Assembly: GCA_040880125.1 (NCBI GenBank)
Contig: JBBDJB010000039.1
Span: 1-64,000 of the forward strand
Length of the DNA: 64,000 bases
Direction: 5' to 3'
From: JBBDJB01 sp040880125
GTDB lineage: Bacteria > Planctomycetota > Planctomycetia > Pirellulales > JBBDJB01
Shown: in pieces, positions 23,270 to 31,700 of the stretch
Layout: each line of letters begins with the position of its first letter
Numbering within the stretch: the first letter of the stretch is position 1
Made by a program: the position numbers and the translations under genes
The notes under the pieces: model-generated
What the model was told of the DNA's origin: nothing
Databases searched by the model: none
The model's input: the letters and a program-made list of their open reading frames with translations, nothing else

Positions 23270-25585
23270 ATGCAACGAGCGTTCGAAATATCTAGTGTTT
23301 TTCTCCTCGTCGGTGCCATTTTTGGTGCCGCCAGCACCACCCAGGCAGGGGAACCGGCGGGCATGCCGCCGGTACCGGGCGAGGCCACTTCCGAGGAAAT
23401 GTCTTCTCCAGAAGCCCCCCAAATCCGCATCGCCCGGTCCGAGCCGATCGCCGAGCTGTCGGACGCGGAAAAGCTCGCCGCCAGCGTCACCATTTATCGC
23501 GATCCGTGGGGCGTGCCGCATATCCACGGCTCCACGGATAAGAGCGTCATCTTCGGCTTCGCCTACGCCCAGGCAGAGGATTTCTTTTGGCAGGTCGAGG
23601 ACAACTTCATCCTCTCGCTGGGGCGGTATGCCGAGATCCATGGCGGGCGGGGCTTGAACTCCGATCTGCTCAACCGCGCCTACCGCATCACGCAGCGAAG
23701 CGAGCGTGAGTTCGCGGGCTTTAACCGCGAAACCCGTGAATTATGCGACGCCTTCGCGGCGGGATTGAACTATTACCTCAAGACGCATCCCGACGTTGAG
23801 CCTCGCCTGATCAAGCACTTCGAGCCGTGGCACGTGCTGGCGTTTCATCGCCAAATCGCCCTGGAGTTGTGCTTTCGCTACACGCGGCTATCGGACCATC
23901 ATCTGCCGCGCGAAAACCCGCACATCTGGGCGGCGGCCGGTTCGAACGCCTGGGCGGTCAGCGGCGAGCGCACCGCGACCGGCGAAGTGATGTTGATGGC
24001 CAACCCGCACCTGCCGTGGTTTGGCATGGCCCAAATGTACGAAGCCCACCTGCACAGCGACGAGGGGCTTCACATCACCGGGGCTACGCTGTTTGGCAGT
24101 CCCATCATGAGCGTCGGCCACAACGAGCACCTGGGCTGGACGCTCACCATCAATGAGCCCGATATCGCGGACGTTTGGATCGAGAAGTTCGACCATCCCA
24201 GTGATCCGCTGCTGTACCGCTACGGCGACGAGTACCGCAAGGCGCGGCAGTGGACCGACACGATCCGCATCAAGTCCGGCGGACAGATCACTGAAAAGCC
24301 GTACGTCTTCACCGAGACGCATCACGGGCCCGTCGTCGGGCGCGAGGCGCACGGCACGGTGCTGACGGCGCAAATCAGCGGGCTGTTCGACGCGGTGCCG
24401 TTTTCGCAGGGCTTCGCCATGGCCAAGGCCACCAACTTTGAAGAGTTCCGCGCGGCGCTCGGCCGGCTGCAAATGCCCATGATGAACATTCTCTACGGCG
24501 ATCGGGCGGGGAACATCTTTTACCTGTACGGCGGCAAAGTGCCTCGTCGCGATCCGCAGTTCGATTGGAGCAAACCGGTCGACGGCAGCGACCCGCGGAC
24601 CGAGTGGCAAGGCGTGCACGCGATCGACGACTTGCCGCAACTGCTCAATCCGCCTTCGGGCTACGTGCAGAACTGCAACTCGTCGCCCTTCACAACCACA
24701 GAGGATGTCAACCCGCTCCGCGCCGACTTTCCCGCCTACATGGCCGAGGATGCCGACGACGACAAGCGGCGGGCGAAGCGCTCCCGGCAAATGCTGGGCG
24801 AGATGAAAGACGTGACGTTCGACGAGTTCCAGCTCGCCATGTTCGACACGGAAGTCTATTGGGCAAAGACCGAGTTGCCGAAGTACAAGCAGGCGCTGGA
24901 GAAGCTTCGGCAAACCGATCCGCAGGCGGCCCAGCGCGTGGCGCCGTATCTTGAAGTGTTGCTGGAATGGGACGGGCGCATCGAGCGGGACTCGGTGGCG
25001 GCGACGCTGTGCGAAGCCTGGTACGAGACGATCTACGGCTCGGAGTATCCGGGCGAGTCGCTCAAACCGCAGTACGCCGGCGATCTGGCGGCGCAACTCG
25101 AAGGGCTGGTTACCGCCGCGAAAAGGCTCCGCAGCGTGCATGGAAGCTGGGAGCTGCCTTACGGAGACATCCACCGTCTGCAGCGCCAGCCATACGTGGC
25201 CGACCTGCTGCAGATCCGCTTCCAAGACGCGCAGCCGAGTCTTCCCAGCACCGGCGGACACGGGCCGATGGGCGTGATCTTGACGCAATACTACACGCCC
25301 AGCATCTATATCCCGCTGGTTGTTTCGCAGCGTAAGCGGTACGGCGTGGTCGGGGCGACGTACCTGGCCGCCTGGGCCTTTGGGCCGGACGGCGTGCGCG
25401 GAACGAGCCTGATAAACTTCGGCGCCAGCGGGAATCCCGACAGCCCGCACTACTTCGATCAGGCATCGCTGCTTTCGGATGAGCAGCTCAAGCCGATCCT
25501 CTTTGAGTGGGACGAAGTGCTGGCCAAGGCGGTGAAGGCCTATCATCCGGGCGGCGCGCCGCTGCCGGTCGCCAGCGGCCAATAG
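23270..25585 (+). CDS. secreted penicillin acylase family amidohydrolase
   Basis: 771 aa, N-terminal nucleophile hydrolase family (penicillin G acylase, acyl-homoserine-lactone acylase, cephalosporin acylase). Residues 1-27 look like a signal peptide (VFLLVGAIFGAASTTQAG), so it should act in the periplasm. The alpha part begins VTIYRDPWGVPHIHGSTD near 74 and continues FGFAYAQAEDFFWQ. The nucleophile serine lies in GSNAWAVSG at residue 225, which becomes the new N-terminus of the beta chain after self-cleavage; HNEHLGWTLT near 284 is also conserved. The C-terminus has GHGPMGVI. The substrate is unknown: quorum-signal amides, N-acyl amino acids and beta-lactams are all known for the family. Confidence 0.85.
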   Translation: MQRAFEISSVFLLVGAIFGAASTTQAGEPAGMPPVPGEATSEEMSSPEAPQIRIARSEPIAELSDAEKLAASVTIYRDPWGVPHIHGSTDKSVIFGFAYAQAEDFFWQVEDNFILSLGRYAEIHGGRGLNSDLLNRAYRITQRSEREFAGFNRETRELCDAFAAGLNYYLKTHPDVEPRLIKHFEPWHVLAFHRQIALELCFRYTRLSDHHLPRENPHIWAAAGSNAWAVSGERTATGEVMLMANPHLPWFGMAQMYEAHLHSDEGLHITGATLFGSPIMSVGHNEHLGWTLTINEPDIADVWIEKFDHPSDPLLYRYGDEYRKARQWTDTIRIKSGGQITEKPYVFTETHHGPVVGREAHGTVLTAQISGLFDAVPFSQGFAMAKATNFEEFRAALGRLQMPMMNILYGDRAGNIFYLYGGKVPRRDPQFDWSKPVDGSDPRTEWQGVHAIDDLPQLLNPPSGYVQNCNSSPFTTTEDVNPLRADFPAYMAEDADDDKRRAKRSRQMLGEMKDVTFDEFQLAMFDTEVYWAKTELPKYKQALEKLRQTDPQAAQRVAPYLEVLLEWDGRIERDSVAATLCEAWYETIYGSEYPGESLKPQYAGDLAAQLEGLVTAAKRLRSVHGSWELPYGDIHRLQRQPYVADLLQIRFQDAQPSLPSTGGHGPMGVILTQYYTPSIYIPLVVSQRKRYGVVGATYLAAWAFGPDGVRGTSLINFGASGNPDSPHYFDQASLLSDEQLKPILFEWDEVLAKAVKAYHPGGAPLPVASGQ

Positions 25586-25741
25586 CGCAAGATTACATGT
25601 GGCAAAAAGCGATCGGCCCTCTCGCCCACCGCAGCTTTGCCTTCGCGCTTGGTGGCCCGGCCGTTATACTGGTCCTTCCGTGCCCGGTCCCTCCGCCAGC
25701 GGGGGGAGCCATTTTCGGCCAGTTGCCGCGGGAGAAGCTTT

Positions 25742-26578
25742 GTGCCCAAGTACGTCGTCCGCCATGGAGTGATGCGCACGCTGGGGGTGTTCGCCAGCAG
25801 CCGCGGCGAGACGTACGCGCGCGGGGCGCGCGTCATCGCCCGCACCTCGCGGGGGCTGGAGTCCGGCGAGGTGCTCTGCGACGCCACCGAAGGCGCCGTG
25901 CAGGAGATCAAGGACACCAAGGGCGGGCAGATCCTGCGAGCGATGTCGCCCGAGGACGAGCATGAGCGAGTGAAGCTCCGCGAGCAGGAGGGCGAGGAAT
26001 TCCGCGCCTGCCAGAAACACATCGACGGGCTCAGCCTGGAGATGCGGCTGGTCGACCTGGAGCACCTGTTCGGCGGAGAGCGGGTAGTCGTGTACTACCT
26101 CGCGGACGGCCGGATCGATTTCCGCGAATTGGTTAAGTTGCTTGCGGGCGAGTTTCAAACTCGCATCGAAATGCGGCAGATCGGGGTCCGCGACGAGGCA
26201 AAGCTGCTGGCCGACTACGGCGACTGCGGCAAGCCAGTATGTTGCAACACGCATCTTTCGGAGATGCCGCCGGTATCGATGAAGATGGCCAAGCTGCAAA
26301 AGGCGACGCTCGACCCGAGCAAGATCTCCGGTCGTTGCGGGCGGCTCAAGTGCTGCCTGCGGTACGAATACGACACGTACCAGGATCTGCAGCGCGAGCT
26401 GCCTGCGGTGGGCGCAGACGTGGTAACCACGGGCGGACGCGCACGAGTCCTCGCGCAGGAGATACTCGCCGGCCAGCTTCTTGTGCAAACCGAGGACATG
26501 CGCCGCGTATTGATTGAGGCCAGCGACGTGTTGAGCGTGATTTCGTCGGGCGGATCCGGCGCACGGCCCAACCCCTAG
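25742..26578 (+). CDS. PSP1/RicT-like protein
   Basis: 278 aa with the PSP1 C-terminal domain, like Bacillus RicT (YaaT), which assembles with RicA and RicF and carries iron-sulfur clusters. The start is a GTG at 25742 (VPKYVVRHGVMRTLG) with GGGAGAAG upstream. The domain opens RGARVIARTSRGLESGEVL, and the later part has the cysteines CGKPVCC and GRCGRLKCCLRYE, a pattern of metal-binding Cys seen in RicT. RicA and RicF genes are not in this window. In Bacillus, RicT affects RNA processing and development, and a similar adaptor role in RNA processing is only an inference here. It is followed by a Minf_1886 gene, a common pair in planctomycetes as far as I recall. Confidence 0.85.
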   Translation: MPKYVVRHGVMRTLGVFASSRGETYARGARVIARTSRGLESGEVLCDATEGAVQEIKDTKGGQILRAMSPEDEHERVKLREQEGEEFRACQKHIDGLSLEMRLVDLEHLFGGERVVVYYLADGRIDFRELVKLLAGEFQTRIEMRQIGVRDEAKLLADYGDCGKPVCCNTHLSEMPPVSMKMAKLQKATLDPSKISGRCGRLKCCLRYEYDTYQDLQRELPAVGADVVTTGGRARVLAQEILAGQLLVQTEDMRRVLIEASDVLSVISSGGSGARPNP

Positions 26579-26679
26579 GGAAGCGCCCCGTGACCCGAAG
26601 CGCTGCCTGCCCACGCACCGCTAGTGCAAGCGCGCGAGAGCATGCCCGCGCGTCGGCCGGATGAACGGAAAATACTACG

Positions 26680-27108
26680 ATGATTGATCCATCTCATCCC
26701 ATTGCGGAGTTACTGCGGCGCGATCGCCGCTACAAGCTCGACGCATACATCTTCGTGCTCGATGCGCTGCGGTACGCGCAAGAAGTGTTGGGCCTGGGCA
26801 CGGTGCCCCCAGGCGGCGCGGAAGAGTCCGCCGAGGGCGAAGAGTCCGAAGTCGAGAGGCACGTGACCGGCCAGGAGCTTTGCGAGGCCGTCCGGCTGTA
26901 CGCGCTGGAGCAGTTCGGCTACATGGCGCAGAGCGTGTTGGGCCATTGGGGCGTCAAGCGGACCAGTGACTTCGGCGAGATCGTCTTCAACCTGATCGAT
27001 ATCGGGCACATGCGCAAGACCCCGCATGACCGGCGCGAAGACTTCGATGACGTGTTCGACTTCGAAAAGGGTCTGCGGCAGAACTTTCAAATCACGTTGC
27101 CCGAGTAA
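26680..27108 (+). CDS. Minf_1886 family protein, function unknown
   Basis: 142 aa. The pattern IDPSHPIAELLRRDRRYKLDA then YIFVLDALRYAQEVLG at the start, HVTGQELCEAVRLYALEQFG near 67 and VLGHWGVKRTSDFGEIVFNLI near 90 is that of the Minf_1886 family, common in Planctomycetes and Verrucomicrobia. No domain of known activity is visible; the fold is probably alpha-helical. It lies 101 nt after a PSP1 gene. An internal acidic loop (about 45-62, Glu and Gly rich) is variable. It should be treated as a conserved hypothetical protein. Confidence 0.8.
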   Translation: MIDPSHPIAELLRRDRRYKLDAYIFVLDALRYAQEVLGLGTVPPGGAEESAEGEESEVERHVTGQELCEAVRLYALEQFGYMAQSVLGHWGVKRTSDFGEIVFNLIDIGHMRKTPHDRREDFDDVFDFEKGLRQNFQITLPE

Positions 27109-27117
27109 GACCCTGCC

Positions 27118-27261
27118 GTGCCGCACCGCAAGCGAAGCGCCGACTGGTCGCCTTCTGCTTCGGCGCCCGATGAGCCGCCCAGCCGCTTCCTGCTGACTTT
27201 TGCCGCCGTGCTGCTGGTGGTATGGATCGTGGTGTTGACGGTGCTCGCGCTCGCGGCGTAG
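27118..27261 (+). CDS. very small single-pass membrane protein
   Basis: Only 47 codons, starting with GTG 10 nt after the Minf_1886 stop codon. The translation has a basic, Ser/Pro-rich N-terminus (VPHRKRSADWSPSASAPDE) and then one strongly hydrophobic segment (about residues 23-46, with FAAVLLVVWIVVLTVLALAA at the end). The order of charges suggests an inside N-terminus. No Shine-Dalgarno sequence is obvious, but tight spacing behind the upstream gene suggests translational coupling. It is convergent with glpD, 8 nt downstream. The function is unknown; the hydrophobic run in a GC-rich frame could also be accidental. Confidence 0.4.
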   Translation: MPHRKRSADWSPSASAPDEPPSRFLLTFAAVLLVVWIVVLTVLALAA

Positions 27262-27269
27262 CGGACCAC

Positions 27270-28703
27270 TCAACGGCAGCGGGCGAGTTCCTGCTCGCGC
27301 TGGGCGTCGTCCCAGCCGAGCACTTCCGCCATCCAGCCGGCGACGCGCTGGGCGATCTCTGCGTGATCGGGATGGTAATGGCGCCAACTTGTGCGGCGGA
27401 TCATCACGTCGTCCAGGTGCCGGGCCCACTCGCGCCGGCAGTAGTGCTCGACGACCTCGCGAGACACAGGCGGCGGAACGATTGCGCTGACGCCTTCGGC
27501 CAGCCGCGGCGGCACGAGCGGCTCCCGATCGGTGCGCGAGGGGCCGCCGGGCAGCCCCAATCGCTTGATGATCTGATCGACCGTTTGCTCTCCCATCAGC
27601 CGGTACGTGGTGAGCTTTCCGCCGGTCACATCCCACCATCCTTGCTCTCCTTCATTGATCTGGTGGCGGCGAGAGATGTCCGAAGGCCGGCCATCCGGTT
27701 GGGCAATCAGCGGTCGAAGTCCGGCCCAGGTGCTGATCACGTCGGTCGGCTCGATGCCGGAGCCGGGAAAGGCCCGGCCGACCACGTCCAGCACGTAGCG
27801 GATGTCCTGCGGCTCGCACGTGGGTGCGTCGAGCGGGCCGTCGTAGTCGGTGTCGGTCGTGCCCAGGATCACTCGCTCGCCCCAGGGAATGGCAAACAGG
27901 ATGCGCGAGTCTTCCGGCATCACCACCGCGTCGGGCACCGGGAGCTTTTTCCGATCGATCACCAGGTGCACGCCCTTGGTGAGCCGGAGCTGCGCGCGGC
28001 TTTGCGGAAAGCGATCTGCCCAAGGGCCGGCGGCGTTGACCACGGCACGTACTCGAAGGGTGCGCGCCCGGCCGGTGGCCGCTTCTCGCAGCGTACAGTG
28101 CCAGTGGTCGCCGCGGCGCTCGGCGGCTTCCAGCCGCGTGTAGCTTGCCAGAAAGGCCCCGTGCCGCTCGGCGGAGCGGAGCGTGTCGATCACCAGGCGA
28201 GCGTCGGCGGTCAAGGCGTCGTAGTATCGCACGGCCCCGGTGAGCTGGTCCTGGTTGACGCCCGGCAGCAGTTCGGTCGTTTCCGCCGCGCTGAGCGACT
28301 CGCTGCGCCCGAAGTTGCGTCCGCCGCACAGTAAGTCGTACAGTTTAACGCCGATCGACAGTTTCCACTTCGACCACTGGGAGCCGCGCCGGGTGGGAAA
28401 GACAAACGCCAGCGGCTGCGCCAGATGCGGCGCGATGCGATGAATGATGCGCTTTTCGAGGCTGGCCTCGCGCACCAAACCGAGCCGCCACTGCGCGAGA
28501 TAGCGCAGTCCTCCGTGCAGAAGTCGACTGGAGCGACTGCTGGTTCCGAAAGCGTAGTCGTATTGCTCGACTAGCGCGATGCCCAGGCCTCGCATGGCGG
28601 CCTCTCGCGCGACGCCGGCGCCGACGATTCCGCCGCCGATGACCAACAGATCGAGCACGGCATCGCCCGGAGGCAATCCGCTCGGCTGTGATTCGTCCGT
28701 CAT
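27270..28703 (-). CDS. glpD: aerobic glycerol-3-phosphate dehydrogenase
   Basis: 477 aa flavoprotein that oxidises sn-glycerol-3-phosphate to dihydroxyacetone phosphate and passes electrons to quinones at the inner membrane. The FAD-binding loop DLLVIGGGIVGAGVAREAAMRG is at residues about 18-39, followed by SSRSSRLLHGGLRYL (typical of GlpD) near 57, and the DTDYDGP loop near 277. The C-terminal VVEHYCRREWARHLDDVMIRRT fits the GlpD cap domain. It is somewhat shorter than the E. coli enzyme (501 aa), with the difference at the end. It is near a ribulokinase-like gene but I see no glpF or glpK. Confidence 0.92.
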   Translation of the reverse strand: MTDESQPSGLPPGDAVLDLLVIGGGIVGAGVAREAAMRGLGIALVEQYDYAFGTSSRSSRLLHGGLRYLAQWRLGLVREASLEKRIIHRIAPHLAQPLAFVFPTRRGSQWSKWKLSIGVKLYDLLCGGRNFGRSESLSAAETTELLPGVNQDQLTGAVRYYDALTADARLVIDTLRSAERHGAFLASYTRLEAAERRGDHWHCTLREAATGRARTLRVRAVVNAAGPWADRFPQSRAQLRLTKGVHLVIDRKKLPVPDAVVMPEDSRILFAIPWGERVILGTTDTDYDGPLDAPTCEPQDIRYVLDVVGRAFPGSGIEPTDVISTWAGLRPLIAQPDGRPSDISRRHQINEGEQGWWDVTGGKLTTYRLMGEQTVDQIIKRLGLPGGPSRTDREPLVPPRLAEGVSAIVPPPVSREVVEHYCRREWARHLDDVMIRRTSWRHYHPDHAEIAQRVAGWMAEVLGWDDAQREQELARCR

Positions 28704-28727
28704 GGGCGCCTCTCCGCGGCAGCGGTT

Positions 28728-31700
28728 CTACTGTCCGGCTGCCCGCAGCGTCTCCATATACGCCACCACGTCGGCCAGGTCATCCGCGGACATTGTCTTC
28801 TGCAGATCGGCCGGCATCAGCGAAACCGGCTGCTGCCGCATCTGCTCGATCTCACCGCGGGCGAACGTGCGGGTGATGGCGTCGTCGGTGCGGATCGTGA
28901 CCGCCTGGGGCGTCTCGCTGACGAGGATGCCGCTGACGATGTTGCCGGTGGTCAGCGCCAACACATAGGTCTCATAGCTGTGGCTGATACCGGCACTGGG
29001 ATAGAGGATTGACTCGAACAGCGCCTCGCGGCTGAGCTTGCTGCCGATCTCCGTCAGATCGGGACCGACCTGCTTGCCCTGGCCGCTCACCTGGTGGCAA
29101 TTCGCGCACGTGCCGGTTGTATCGAAGACGCGTTTTCCCTGCGCCACATCGCCCCGCATGCGAACTAGCCGCTCGACCGACGGCAGCGGATCGTCTCCCT
29201 TGACCGCCGGCAGCGGGAAAAGCTGCTCCGCCTCCTGGCGGATGTCGTTCCAGGGGGCCGAGTGCAGCGAAAAGGCCACTGCGGATTGGAGCTGCTCGTC
29301 GAGTTTTTGGTCGCGGGCCATGCGGATCAGCCGCTGTGCGCCGTTTTGTAGCTTGCTCAGTCCTCGGGCGGCCTGGCGGCGCAGCTCCAGATCGCGCGAC
29401 GTGTCGTTCATCGCCGCCAGCAACAGCTCAGCCGCTCGGCCGTCGCGCGTGGCGGCCAGTGCCGTGGTGACGGCGGTCGCTTGCACAGGATCTCGACTCA
29501 TCAACGAGGCATGGATTAAATCGGTTCTTTCCAGTGACAAAAGGGCGCTCATCGCCTCAACGCCAAGCTGGGAGTCCGGCGACGCGATGGCCATGGCCAA
29601 AAGTTCGCCGTTGCGGTCCGTAAGCTTGAAGCGTTCGACGAGCTCCACGAACAGCAACGTGCCGCGCTGACGATCGAGCAGTGCCGCCAGAGCCGCGGCC
29701 TGCGGCGTTTTCGGAGCGACGTCGCCGGAGTCCAGCCGCGTGACCGCTTCGCGAGCGATCATGTCGGCCCGCGATCGCGAATCGACCCGCGTGTCGAAGG
29801 CCAATCGCAAAAGCGCCTCCCGCTTAGCTTCGCCTTCCAAAAAGTCGAACGCCCGAAAGTAGCGCGGCAGGTCCGAGTCGGGCGTGTTGGGGTCGACGAT
29901 GATCGCGGCCAGCAGCCCGGGAGTGCGGTCCGACCTCGAGCGCCAGACGATATCGCGACCGGCGGCCGTGGTCGTCGGATCGTCTGCTTTGCTCAGATAG
30001 GCGGCCAGCCGGGAATTCCAATGCCCTCGGGCGCCGATGCCCAGCGCTTCCAGATACCAGCGGTCCTGCCCGTCGTGCCGCGCGGCGAGCTCGGCCCAGA
30101 GCCGATCGGCACGATCGGAATCGTCACTGGCCAGCGCCAACGCGCATTCGCGCCGGACTTGCGGGGCGGGATCGCTCGCCAGGTTTTCAATGGCCGCATG
30201 CACATCGCCACCCAGTTCGCACACCGCCCGCAGCGCCGTGATGCGGATGTCCGAGTTGTCGTCTGCTATGGCTCGCTGCCGCCACTTTTCACCGCTTTCC
30301 GGCAGGCGGGCCAACAGCCAGAGTGCCCGGGCCCGATGCCGCGGATTGTCGGAGTCGTAAAGCTCGGCCAGCGCCGGCTGGGCCTGCTCGCCCATCGATT
30401 GCAGCGCCGTCCACGCCAAGTACCGCACCGAGTAAGCGGGGTTGGTGAGCGCCTGCGCCGCCCCCTGCGGCGTATTGAAGTCGAACTCGGGTGCGCGATA
30501 CTTATGCCCCGGCGGGGCCACGCGGAACAGCCGGCCACGGTCCAGATCGCGCTGGGCGTGCCCGCCCACGCCCGGATCGTACCAGTCGGTGACAAACAGC
30601 GAGCCATCCGGCGCCACGGCCACGTCGGCCGGACGGAACCAATTGTCTCGCGAGCCTTCCAGGATGTTTTCGATCGTTGCGCTGTAGCCGGCGCCGTCTT
30701 CAGTTACGGGGTACGCCCGCACCACGCTTGGCCCGGCATCCGCGTGAATCATCTCGTCCCAGAACACCTCCGGCAGCAGGCGGCCTTCGTACACGGTAAT
30801 GCCGCACGGCGAGCCGGCACCAGTTTGCAGCACGTTGGGCACCACGCCGGGGTCGTTCAGGTGCCAGTGCCGCAGGGGCACTTCCTCGTGCATGCCGGTC
30901 CGCGGCGTTTGCCAGCCCGCGCCGGTCCGCTCATCGAGATAGCCGAAGTTGCCGCCCTCCATCACATAGTTGATCCTTACGCCGCGGTTGCCATCGTCGT
31001 CGTTATCCGACTGCCACAGCGTCCCGAACGAGTCGACGGTCACTTCATAGTTGTTGCGGAAATTGTGGGCGAGCGTCTCGAAGCCGCTGCCGTCGAGATT
31101 GCAGCGAAAGACCATGCCGCCGTAATAGGGCCGGCCGTTGTCGACGACGCGGTTGCCTGTCGCGTCGACCACCGGGTTGCCCTGGGCATCGTGTACCGCG
31201 CGGCCGGAGTTGCCGAAGTTCCAATACAGCTTGCCATCGGGCCCGAACAAAAACGAATGCGCCGAGTGATCGTGCTGCGGCTGCCCGGTGTTGGTAAACA
31301 GCAGCTCCTTCTTATCCGGCTTGTCATCTCCATCTTCGTCGGTGAAGACGAAGATGTGGGGCGACGCGGAAACGATCACTCGATTGCCCAGTACGCAGAT
31401 GCCCATTGCCGAGTCGATGTCGCGGCCCTGGTAGAAGACCTTCGAGGTGTCGGCCTGCCCGTCGCCGTCGGTATCTTCGAGGATCAGGATGCGGTCGCCC
31501 TCGGGGCGGCGCCCGTTGTTACCGCGGTAGTTGACGACTTCACACACCCACACGCGGCCACGGTGGTCGACGTCGAGATTCGTCAAGCTGACGATCATCG
31601 GCTCGGCGGCGAACAGCGTGGCCGCTAGTCCCTCGGCAACGTTCAAATTCGTGACGGCTTCGGCCGGTTCGCGGTCGCCCTCGGCTTGGCCCTGGCGCTG

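Noticed and set aside
23888..25582. Minus-strand frame of 564 codons opposite the penicillin acylase
   Set aside because: An antisense shadow of a conserved gene; no ribosome site or domain.
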